Of a DNA stretch of 14,719 bases, positions 7,114 to 14,329 are shown piece by piece. Positions within the stretch are counted from its first letter, which is position 1; the number at the start of each line of letters is the position of its first letter. Source of the stretch: JBDNBY01 sp039767595 (GTDB taxonomy: Bacteria; Pseudomonadota; Alphaproteobacteria; Rhodobacterales; Rhodobacteraceae). The stretch spans positions 1 through 14,719 of the forward strand of contig JBDNBY010000044.1 in the NCBI GenBank assembly GCA_039767595.1, given 5' to 3'. Position numbers and translations under genes: made by a program. The notes under the pieces are model-generated. The model worked only from the letters and a program-made list of their open reading frames with translations. It ran no database searches and was not told the DNA's origin.

Positions 7114-7127
7114 TTTGACTAGTCAAA
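7114..7127. promoter_or_regulatory. Perfect 14-bp palindrome upstream of folB, operator-like
   Basis: TTTGACTAGTCAAA is perfectly self-complementary with no spacer. It lies 48 nt upstream of the folB ATG and 31 nt past the stop of the cell wall hydrolase gene. It embeds a TTGAC -35-like core on both strands. There is no T tract, so it does not look like a terminator. A dimeric repressor or activator site overlapping the folB promoter is the simplest reading, but no regulator is visible nearby. Confidence 0.4.
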
Positions 7128-7157
7128 CGAGCGACATGCCTGCGCGAAATGCGACGT

Positions 7158-7787
7158 TTAGGATTGACGGTAAAAATGATGCGCGCCAATACTGCGCGTG
7201 CGCTCAAACACGCGGGCCCAGCGGGGGTTCACAGCTCGGGTGTGATAAAATGTGGCGCCTTTGGTAATGTCATCAACCTCACCGCCCAAGACAAGCGCGG
7301 CAATCTTACGCAATTTTTCATGCACTTTGGTATTGTTGATATACTCTGGGCGGCCATCGCAAGTGTAGGTAAACTGACAGGCGAATTTACGGCCGGTGCC
7401 TTGGTTGATCACTGCACAGACACTGTCTGGAAACCGAGGTGAGGAGACGCGGTTTTTAATCACTTCGGCCACAGCGAACTGGCCTTGCAATTTCTCGCCG
7501 CGCGCTTCGAAATACAGCGCCTCTGCCATGCACTCAATGGACTTTGTGCTGCGCGGGCGCGCCATTTGATCGAGATACTCATCCGTCATTTTGAAGGACG
7601 TGCCAGCCAATTGCTGCGCCTCGCGGCCATAGGTGATAAGCGGCGTGATCCGCTGCGCGTAATCGATCAACGCTTTTGCCTCATAGGCATACAGACCTTG
7701 AATGATTGCGTCATTCGCGCTGGCTGATTTCGGCGTAAGCAACGCTGCCACCATTGCAGGGACAGCCAATATCATAGTGAATTTCAT
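7158..7787 (-). CDS. Secreted cell wall hydrolase, SleB/CwlJ type
   Basis: A 209-residue exported protein. MKFTMILAVPAMVAALLTPKSASA is a classical signal peptide with probable cleavage after residue 24. From residue 83 it matches the hydrolase_2 (SleB, PF07486) domain: ECMAEALYFEARGEKLQGQF with the likely catalytic Glu94 in YFEARGE, then AEVIKNRV, FPDSVCAVINQG, CQFTYTCDG, GATFYHT and the terminal HHFYR. The family cleaves peptidoglycan glycan strands, in spores of Firmicutes and, in non-sporulating proteobacteria, probably for wall remodelling. It would act in the periplasm. No strong Shine-Dalgarno precedes the ATG at 7787. It is transcriptionally separated from the dikinase-like gene by the terminator at 7892-7915. 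Confidence 0.92.
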   Translation of the reverse strand: MKFTMILAVPAMVAALLTPKSASANDAIIQGLYAYEAKALIDYAQRITPLITYGREAQQLAGTSFKMTDEYLDQMARPRSTKSIECMAEALYFEARGEKLQGQFAVAEVIKNRVSSPRFPDSVCAVINQGTGRKFACQFTYTCDGRPEYINNTKVHEKLRKIAALVLGGEVDDITKGATFYHTRAVNPRWARVFERTRSIGAHHFYRQS

Positions 7788-7891
7788 AGCAGTTTCTTAG
7801 GTTCTTGCAGTTCGAAGTGTCTTACTCAAAGCCTGCTGTGGAACCTAGTGCAGCTTGGTTACCATAGGATTACTTTTCCCCTAGATGTGGC

Positions 7892-7915
7892 AAAAATACC
7901 CCGTTTATCGGGGTA
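7892..7915 (-). terminator. Rho-independent terminator of the dikinase-like gene
   Basis: On the minus strand TACCCCG, the loop ATAAA and CGGGGTA are followed by TTTTT (7892-7896). The stem is a perfect 7 bp, 11 nt past the stop at 7926. It is a textbook intrinsic terminator. Confidence 0.9.
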
Positions 7916-7925
7916 AAATGCTCAT

Positions 7926-10469
7926 TTACACACCTTTGGATAGATCTGAAATCGCAAAATGCGCTGCAATCAAACGGGCGACCGGGACTCGAAACGGGGA
8001 GCACGAGACGTAATCAAACCCTTCGGAGCGGCAAAATGAGATCGCATCGGGCTGCCCCCCATGCTCACCGCAAATCGAGAGGACGATTTTTTTATCATGC
8101 GCCCGACCGCGGGCTGCGGCGATACTCACCAACTCGCCCACGCCATCGACATCAAAGGTATGAAAGGGGTCTTCGGGGTAGACGCCCGCTTGGACATATT
8201 CCCCCATAAACCGCCCCGCATCATCGCGCGACAGGCCATAGGTCATCTGTGTCAAATCATTCGTGCCAAAACTCAAAAAGGCCGAATATTCCGCGATATC
8301 ACCGGCACGCAGGGCGGCGCGCGGCGTTTCCACCATGACGCCCAGCCGATAATTGAAATCGCGCTTGCGCTCGGATTTCACATCTTGGGCCACGGCATCA
8401 ATGCGGCGTTTGACCAGCTCGACTTCGCGCTGCGCACTGACCAAAGGGATCATAATTTCCGGTACAATCTGCGCCCCGCGATCGCGGGCGTCCAGAGTTG
8501 CCTCGAAAATCGCGCGGGCCTGCATGTCATAGATCTCGGGCACCGTGACGCCCAAACGCACACCGCGCAGACCCAACATTGGGTTATGTTCATGCAGCTC
8601 TTCGATCCGCGCGACCACCTCAGAATTGGGCAAATCCAATATCGCCGCAAGGTTGCGTTGATCGGCGCGGCTGGTGGGTAAAAATTCGTGCAACGGCGGA
8701 TCGAACAGTCGGATGCACACAGGATGACCATCCATGATTTCAAACAAAGCGGCAAAGTCCGCACGCTGCATCGGCAAGAGCCGCTCGAGCACGGCTTTGC
8801 GATCTTGGGATTTGCGCGCGAAAATCATCTCGCGCATCACATCCAAACGCCCCTCTTCAAAAAACATATGCTCTGTGCGACACAGGCCGATGCCTTCGGC
8901 GCCAAAATTGCGCGCTGTTTGCGCATCTTTGGGCGTGTCGGCATTGGCGCGCACAGCGATATCGCGAAAATCATCAGCCCAAAGCAGCAGCTCTTGCAAC
9001 GCATCATTCAAGGCCGCCTCAATCATATCAGGCGCGCCGGCCAAGACATGGCCCTGCGTGCCGTCGATCGTGATCAAATCCCCTTCGCTCAAAAGGACGC
9101 CCGTTTGCGTCGAGAGGGTTTTGAGGCGATGATCAATGACCATATCCGACACGCCCACCACACAGGGCACGCCGATGCCGCGCCCAATCACCGCCGCATG
9201 GCTCGTTAGGCCGCCGCGTGCCGTCAGCACCCCGCGCGCCGCATGCATGCCGCGAATATCCTCTGGCGTGGTTTCAGGGCGCACTAAGATACAGGCCTCG
9301 TCGCGCGCGGCACACGATTGCGCCTCGGCCGCGCTAAAGACGATTTTACCGGTGGCCGCCCCTGGGCTGGCGGCAATACCTTGGCCAATAATATCGCGTG
9401 TGGCCGTCGGAGCCACTTGCCGGTGCAGCAATTCTGAGATCGCCGTTGGATCAATCCGCATGATCGCCTCGCGGCGGTCGATAATCTCGTCTTTGGCCAG
9501 CGCGACAACAATCTCAACGGCGGCCCGTGTGTTGCGATCCACGCGCACCCCGTCGAGTAAATGGACCACGCCGTTTTCAAGAGTGAACTCTAGTTGCATT
9601 TCCTCGCGCAAGCGGCGGCGTACAATTTTATGAATATCCCGAAGCTGCGCTGTGATCTCAGGCACGACATCCTCGAGCGCGGGGCCGCGCGCATCCGTCT
9701 CGATGTAATAGGCCTGCGCATCTCCGCGCAATGCTTCGCGGCCTTGGCTTTGCTCTAAAAACCGCCCCTCGACAGCGGCCTGCCCTGTTTGCGAATTGAC
9801 GTATTGAATGACCCCAGAGCCGCTAAGCCCCTCACCGATCCCGAGGGCCATTTGCTGCACCACAAGACCCAAGCCGGCGTCCGCAGGGGCGCCTTTGGCT
9901 TGACGCAGCAACCGTGCCGTGGTGCCATCCCACGCCTTGGCCATCGACTGCAATACGGCCCTGAGCTGCACACTGCGCGATTGTGGGAACGGTTCATCCA
10001 TTTCCAATTCAAACGCTTCAAGCATCGCGCGCAGGGCCTCTGGATTGGCCTCGTCAAACCCTTCGAACATATCTGGATCAAGACGGGCCACTTGGATCGC
10101 ATAGGTCCGCACAAAGCGGCAATAAAGACGCGTCGCCGCCTCTTTGCCCAAAGCCTCGGACAAGGTGACATAGCGCGCGTCATTCATCCCTATGTTTAAA
10201 ATCGCACTGGGGCCGCCCCAATCCGCGCTCTCGGACGAGGGCCGCGCACAGCACAGAACATCGTCGTCCAATAGGTCAAGGATCTCTTGAGTGGGATCCA
10301 TGTGACCCGTCGCCATCGCACGCACCCCGTCAAAGGACATCGCGACCGTGGGCGGCACAGGCAGATCCAAACGCACCAACCGCTGTAGACATTTGGCACG
10401 TCCCCCATGGCTGATAGCGGACATGCGCGCCGTGGGCGTAATTTTCGTAAACAGATCTGCCTGGGTCAC
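7926..10469 (-). CDS. PEP-utilising enzyme, pyruvate phosphate dikinase-like, with degenerate ATP-grasp domain
   Basis: 847 residues; the start codon is GTG (10467-10469), with AAAGG about 9-10 nt upstream. By homology it is pyruvate, phosphate dikinase (pyruvate + ATP + Pi to PEP + AMP + PPi). The central swivelling domain carries the phosphohistidine loop RGGLTSHAA (His424). The C-terminal PEP/pyruvate barrel is complete: LCRTEHMFF (Arg531), RLFDPPLHEFLP (Arg587), METPR-like MVETPRAAL (Glu714), SFGTNDLTQMT (Asn737, Asp738) and ICGEHGG (Cys800). The N-terminal nucleotide domain (1-310) is shorter and altered. Where Clostridium symbiosum PPDK has Lys22, Asp321, Gln335 and Arg337, I read Arg24, Gln292, Asp306 and Val308; Glu294 (E323) is kept. 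Real PPDKs are usually 870-900 residues. It may therefore use another phosphoryl donor or act differently. It lies downstream of glyS. Confidence 0.88.
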   Translation of the reverse strand: MTQADLFTKITPTARMSAISHGGRAKCLQRLVRLDLPVPPTVAMSFDGVRAMATGHMDPTQEILDLLDDDVLCCARPSSESADWGGPSAILNIGMNDARYVTLSEALGKEAATRLYCRFVRTYAIQVARLDPDMFEGFDEANPEALRAMLEAFELEMDEPFPQSRSVQLRAVLQSMAKAWDGTTARLLRQAKGAPADAGLGLVVQQMALGIGEGLSGSGVIQYVNSQTGQAAVEGRFLEQSQGREALRGDAQAYYIETDARGPALEDVVPEITAQLRDIHKIVRRRLREEMQLEFTLENGVVHLLDGVRVDRNTRAAVEIVVALAKDEIIDRREAIMRIDPTAISELLHRQVAPTATRDIIGQGIAASPGAATGKIVFSAAEAQSCAARDEACILVRPETTPEDIRGMHAARGVLTARGGLTSHAAVIGRGIGVPCVVGVSDMVIDHRLKTLSTQTGVLLSEGDLITIDGTQGHVLAGAPDMIEAALNDALQELLLWADDFRDIAVRANADTPKDAQTARNFGAEGIGLCRTEHMFFEEGRLDVMREMIFARKSQDRKAVLERLLPMQRADFAALFEIMDGHPVCIRLFDPPLHEFLPTSRADQRNLAAILDLPNSEVVARIEELHEHNPMLGLRGVRLGVTVPEIYDMQARAIFEATLDARDRGAQIVPEIMIPLVSAQREVELVKRRIDAVAQDVKSERKRDFNYRLGVMVETPRAALRAGDIAEYSAFLSFGTNDLTQMTYGLSRDDAGRFMGEYVQAGVYPEDPFHTFDVDGVGELVSIAAARGRAHDKKIVLSICGEHGGQPDAISFCRSEGFDYVSCSPFRVPVARLIAAHFAISDLSKGV

Positions 10470-10577
10470 GCGAAAGCACCTTTTTGCCTAAAGTTACTGC
10501 ACTGCAGAAAAATAACAAGCCTTTGCGCGACACAACACACACAAATGCGCCCGCGCATCATAATATCAACATGTTAT

Positions 10578-10600
10578 GTGCCGCAAAATCAGTGCGGCAC
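10578..10600 (-). terminator. Stable hairpin 11 nt after glyS, possible terminator lacking a clear T tract
   Basis: Minus strand GTGCCGCA, loop CTGATTT, TGCGGCAC: a perfect 8-bp stem between the glyS stop (10612) and the dikinase-like start (10469). It is followed by ATAACATG rather than a run of T, so it may stabilise the glyS 3' end or terminate only partially. Confidence 0.5.
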
Positions 10601-10611
10601 GCAGGGCGCGC

Positions 10612-12672
10612 TTATCCCTCGAGCCGCGTCAAATCGGCAATGGGCGCGCACAACTGGCGGATCTGGCTGAGCAAATTGAGGCGATTGCGCCGCAGAACAT
10701 CATTCTCGGTGTTCACTTGGACATCCTCAAAAAATCCATCTAGCGGCGCCCGAAGACCGGCCAAAGCCTGCATCGCGGCAGAGAAATCCTCAGAGCCCAG
10801 CGCGGCCTCAATCGGGGCCGTGGCAGTGTCGACCGCAGCAAAGAGGGTCTTTTCACTTTGCGTTTCGGTGAATTTCAAATCCGCCCCAAAAGAATATTCA
10901 ACGCCGTCTTTTTCCTCGGCTTGCGACAGGATATTGTTGGCGCGTTTGAACGCTTGGACGAGGTTTTCACCATCATCCGTGCCCAAAAACGCCGCCAAAG
11001 CCCGCGCGCGCGCCACCAAAAGGTAGAGATCATCGGCGCCTTGTGCGGCCAAACAGGCATCAATCACATCGTGGCGCATGCCCTCTTCGCGCAAGAAGAC
11101 CTTCAAACGATCATGGAAAAAAGCCAAGACACTGGCACTATCGGCGCGGCTGTCGGCTTGGGAAATAATCTGTGTCAAACTCAAACGCAGATTGTTTTCC
11201 AAAATCAACCGGATCACCCCCAAGGCCGTGCGCCGTAGCGCAAAGGGATCTTTGGATCCTGTGGGCTTTTCATCAATGGCCCAAAATCCCGCGAGCATGT
11301 CCAACTTATCGGCCAATGCAACAGTCACAGAGATCGCCGCGGTCGGCACATCATCCGAAGGGCCCAGCGGCGAGTAATGCGCCTCGCAGGCCTGTGCGAC
11401 ATCTTGCGGCAGACCAGCGGCCTGCGCGTAATAGCGGCCCATCAACCCTTGGAGTTCAGGGAATTCATAGACCATCTCAGAAGATAGATCCGCCTTTGCA
11501 ACCCGCGCCGCTTGGGCGGCCAACACAGGATCGGCGCCTGTGATCGCGCTGAGCGTCGTGGCAAGGGTGTCAATACGATCGATCCGCTCTTTTTGAGAGC
11601 CCAGTTTATTGTGGAAGGTCACATTGGACAATCGCGCCGTCCATGCCTCAAGCCCATCTTGGGTGGCCACGCGCACATCATTGTCCCAAAAGAATTTCGC
11701 ATCCGCCAGCCGCGCGGAGAGGACCTTTTGATTACCGGCCAAAATCGTCGCGCCGTGATCGGCCGTCTCGCGATTGGCAACGGTGATAAATTTTTCAATG
11801 CGCCCCGTTTTTGGATTGCGCACGGAGAAGAATTTTTGATGTTCCTTCATCGACGTCTGAAGCACTTCGGCCGGCAAATCGAGGAATTCATCATCGATTG
11901 ACCCCATCAACACCACGGGCCACTCGACAAGGCCTGCAACTTCTCGCAACAATCCACTATCTTCTACAACATCAAGCCCTGCCGCAAAGGCGATCGTCGT
12001 GGCGTCATTCCAAATCGCATCCGCGCGCTCTTGCGGATCAAGCATCACATAGGCGCGTTTGAGATCGGCGCAATACCCGTCAAACTCGGTCACAATGATC
12101 GGGTCAGGGGCATGAAAACGGTGCCCATAGGTGACATTCCCACTGGCAATCCCATCGATGTTGAGGGGCACAATCTCGGCGCCATCTTCGCGGCTCAAAA
12201 CGCAGACAATCGAATGCAAGGGCCGCACCCAGCGCAGGCTACCTGCCCCCCAGCGCATCGACTTGGGCCATGGGAAGTTTCGAATGGCGCTCTCTAGCAC
12301 CTCGGCGATGATCTGTGCGGCTTCGCGGCCGGGCTTTTCGATCATGGCGTAATAGACTTGGCCCTTTTTCTCATCGCGGATTTCCAAATCCTCTTTGGAC
12401 ACACCCGCGCCGCGCAAAAATCCCTCAAGCGCCTTGTCAGGGGCGCCCACTTTGGGGCCTTTGCGCTCTTCGCGCATGTCAGGGCTGCGATCCAGCACGC
12501 CCTCAACAGCCAAAGTCAGACGCCGCGGCGTCGCCAATCCTTGGGCACCGGCATAGGTTAAACCGGCCTCGACCATCCCATCGGTGATGAGTTTTTTAAG
12601 ATCCTCAGCCGCGCGCGCCTGCATGCGGGCGGGGATTTCTTCACTGAACAGTTCGATCAATAAATTGGGCAT
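10612..12672 (-). CDS. glyS: Glycyl-tRNA synthetase beta subunit
   Basis: A 686-residue beta chain of the bacterial alpha2beta2 GlyRS, full length for the family. It begins MPNLLIELFSEEIPARMQAR, the conserved GlyS opening, then has LATPRRLTL, ERKGPKVG, PKSMRWG, RWVRPLHSIVC and SMKEHQKFFSV. The middle contains KADLSSEMVYEFPELQGLMG and AISVTVALADKLDMLAGFWA, and about residues 575-680 form the C-terminal anticodon-binding (DALR-like) region. The beta subunit binds tRNA-Gly while GlyQ activates glycine. The ATG directly abuts the stop of the DUF6446-like gene (TAAATG) and is preceded by GGGGGA, so translation is coupled within the glyQ operon. Confidence 0.97.
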   Translation of the reverse strand: MPNLLIELFSEEIPARMQARAAEDLKKLITDGMVEAGLTYAGAQGLATPRRLTLAVEGVLDRSPDMREERKGPKVGAPDKALEGFLRGAGVSKEDLEIRDEKKGQVYYAMIEKPGREAAQIIAEVLESAIRNFPWPKSMRWGAGSLRWVRPLHSIVCVLSREDGAEIVPLNIDGIASGNVTYGHRFHAPDPIIVTEFDGYCADLKRAYVMLDPQERADAIWNDATTIAFAAGLDVVEDSGLLREVAGLVEWPVVLMGSIDDEFLDLPAEVLQTSMKEHQKFFSVRNPKTGRIEKFITVANRETADHGATILAGNQKVLSARLADAKFFWDNDVRVATQDGLEAWTARLSNVTFHNKLGSQKERIDRIDTLATTLSAITGADPVLAAQAARVAKADLSSEMVYEFPELQGLMGRYYAQAAGLPQDVAQACEAHYSPLGPSDDVPTAAISVTVALADKLDMLAGFWAIDEKPTGSKDPFALRRTALGVIRLILENNLRLSLTQIISQADSRADSASVLAFFHDRLKVFLREEGMRHDVIDACLAAQGADDLYLLVARARALAAFLGTDDGENLVQAFKRANNILSQAEEKDGVEYSFGADLKFTETQSEKTLFAAVDTATAPIEAALGSEDFSAAMQALAGLRAPLDGFFEDVQVNTENDVLRRNRLNLLSQIRQLCAPIADLTRLEG

Positions 12673-13206
12673 TTATTCCCCCTTTGCGGGTGGCTCAGGG
12701 CACCCTTGTGGTGTTGGTTGGCCTTTAAACACAACTTCGCCACAGCGATTGAGTTGGTTCCACGCAAAGCCGCGCCCATCAGGGTACATCGCGACCATGC
12801 GGTCAATGCCATATTCAATGTTCTCTTGGCCTAAAAACGCAATCGCCGCGCCGCTCTCGAGATCCTCGCCCAAGCGTTCGGCATCAAAACAGCCAAACCA
12901 TCCTGGCGCGACCAAAGGGACGGCTTTGTCTGTGACAACATAGCTCTCGGTCATCATCGCCATCGAATAGGTCGTCTCAAAGCATGACCGATAGCGAATG
13001 GGCGAGCTGCCTGAGTCAATCGCCGTCGCATCGGTGGCCGTGATCGCCTCTGGCTGCCCACTGACCACTGAGGTCAAGAGGACCTGGCCCGCTTGTTCTG
13101 CCGGCACCTCCTCGTAATAGGCATAGACCTGCAGGTAATACATACCAATCCCTGCCGCGATGCCGCTGGTGATCAGAACCGCACTTAGAAATTTCCCGAA
13201 ACTCAT
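12673..13206 (-). CDS. DUF6446-like membrane-anchored protein between glyQ and glyS
   Basis: A 177-residue protein of unknown function. The frame is open from 13266, but the real start is ATG 13206: AAGGAGAGG sits just upstream and its first bases overlap the glyQ stop (ATGA). MSFGKFLSAVLITSGIAAGI is one uncleaved N-terminal membrane segment (about residues 3-23) followed by MYYLQVYAYYEEV, so the rest is probably periplasmic. Conserved-looking blocks are DSGSSPIRYRSCFETTYSM, PGWFGCFDAERLGEDLESG, and EYGIDRMVAMYPDGRGFAWN with NRCGE; four cysteines lie outside the anchor. I recall this as the DUF6446 family, restricted largely to Rhodobacteraceae and found in this position; the family name was not checked. 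Its placement forces co-expression with GlyRS, but no role in tRNA charging is evident. Confidence 0.85.
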   Translation of the reverse strand: MSFGKFLSAVLITSGIAAGIGMYYLQVYAYYEEVPAEQAGQVLLTSVVSGQPEAITATDATAIDSGSSPIRYRSCFETTYSMAMMTESYVVTDKAVPLVAPGWFGCFDAERLGEDLESGAAIAFLGQENIEYGIDRMVAMYPDGRGFAWNQLNRCGEVVFKGQPTPQGCPEPPAKGE

Positions 13207-14135
13207 GACGCCTCTCCTTGGGCCAGATAGCCGCCTGCAGTGGTTAAGACAAAGGCGTCGGCGCATTGTTTGGCCAAGGCGCGGACACGGCCGATATAGG
13301 CCTGCCGCTCGGTCACCGAAATCACGCCGCGCGCATCAAGCAAGTTAAATATATGAGAGGCTTTGATACACTGGTCATAGGCCGGATGGGCCATGATAAT
13401 CCGCTTGCCCGTTTTGGGATCCATATGCTCTTGGGCCAAGATATCTTGGCACTCTTGCTCGGCCTCAACAAAATGGCGCAACAACACCTCGGTATTGGCG
13501 GTGTCGAAATTCCAACGGGCGTATTCCTCTTCGGTCTGTTTGAACACATCCCCATAGCTCAGCGCGATGGCCGCCTCGGGATCATTAAACGGCATGTCCA
13601 TCACATGGTCGATGCCTAGAACATACATCGCCAAACGCTCAAGGCCATAGGTCAACTCGCCCGACACAGGGTGGCAATCATGACCGCCCACTTGTTGGAA
13701 ATAGGTGAATTGCGACACTTCCATGCCATCGCACCACACTTCCCAACCCAGCCCCCAAGCGCCGAGCGTTGGGCTCTCCCAGTCATCCTCGACAAAGCGA
13801 ATATCATGCAGCGCCATATCAATGCCAATCGCCTCAAGCGAGCCAAGATAAAGCTCTTGTAAATTGGGCGGGCTGGGTTTGATCAACACTTGATATTGGT
13901 AATAATGCTGTAGGCGGTTGGGGTTCTCACCATAGCGCCCATCGGTTGGACGGCGCGAGGGCTGAACATAGGCGGCGGCCCACGGGCGCGAGCCTAAGCT
14001 GCGCAGCGTTGTCGCAGGATGAAATGTCCCAGCCCCGACCTCCATATCATAAGGTTGCATAATGGCACAGCCATGGTGCGCCCAATAAGATTGCAGTCGT
14101 AGAATAATCTCTTGAAAGGATTTTGGTTTGGTCAT
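13203..14135 (-). CDS. glyQ: Glycyl-tRNA synthetase alpha subunit
   Basis: The catalytic alpha chain of GlyRS, which activates glycine with ATP. I choose ATG 14135, giving 310 residues starting MTKPKSFQEIILRLQSYW, the usual GlyQ length and opening, with GAGGG about 5 nt upstream. The longer frame to 14189 adds 18 untypical residues. Class II core motifs are clear: HGCAIMQPYDMEVGAGTFHP, AAYVQPSRRPTDGRYGENPN, LQHYYQYQVLIKPSPPN, LGAWGLGWEVWCDGMEVSQF and TYGLERLAMYVLG. First gene of the operon glyQ - DUF6446-like - glyS; its stop overlaps the next start by 4 nt. The promoter must lie in 14136-14329, which it shares divergently with the plus-strand gene. Confidence 0.97.
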   Translation of the reverse strand: MTKPKSFQEIILRLQSYWAHHGCAIMQPYDMEVGAGTFHPATTLRSLGSRPWAAAYVQPSRRPTDGRYGENPNRLQHYYQYQVLIKPSPPNLQELYLGSLEAIGIDMALHDIRFVEDDWESPTLGAWGLGWEVWCDGMEVSQFTYFQQVGGHDCHPVSGELTYGLERLAMYVLGIDHVMDMPFNDPEAAIALSYGDVFKQTEEEYARWNFDTANTEVLLRHFVEAEQECQDILAQEHMDPKTGKRIIMAHPAYDQCIKASHIFNLLDARGVISVTERQAYIGRVRALAKQCADAFVLTTAGGYLAQGEAS

Positions 14136-14213
14136 CGTTGCCCTCGGCCTTGCTACGGGCTTGTTACTTTGGCATGCACGGCCCGTCAATCACTCTTACG
14201 GCGGCATGTGGTG

Positions 14214-14236
14214 GGCGCAACGCCGCATGTTGCGCC
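14214..14236. other. Hairpin-forming inverted repeat in the glyQ / SPOR-protein divergent intergenic region
   Basis: GGCGCAAC (14214-14221) and GTTGCGCC (14229-14236) are perfect 8-bp arms with the 7-nt loop GCCGCAT. The element lies about 80 nt upstream of the glyQ ATG and about 94 nt upstream of the plus-strand ATG, so it could be a hairpin in the glyQ leader or a binding site. No T tract follows on either strand. Elsewhere in 14136-14329 I see only a -10-like TATAGT on the plus strand (14289-14294) without a convincing -35. Confidence 0.45.
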
Positions 14237-14329
14237 GCGTGCGGCCCATTTATCAGATATTTACACTATGCAATTATGTTCAAGGGATTATAGTTCGCCG
14301 GACTGTAACGTTTCATTTCAAGGTTTCTC

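Noticed and set aside
7798..7847. Inverted repeat TAGGTTC / GAACCTA upstream of the cell wall hydrolase
   Set aside because: Seven-base arms with a 36-nt gap are within chance expectation, and no T tract or promoter context supports a role.
8061..8681. Plus-strand open frame of 206 codons antisense to the dikinase-like gene
   Set aside because: Composition is that of an antisense shadow (rich in His, Arg and Ile without motifs), and the opposite strand encodes a clearly conserved protein.
14136..14189. Longer GlyQ start at 14189
   Set aside because: The extra 18 residues are not GlyQ-like, and ATG 14135 has a good ribosome binding site and the family opening.
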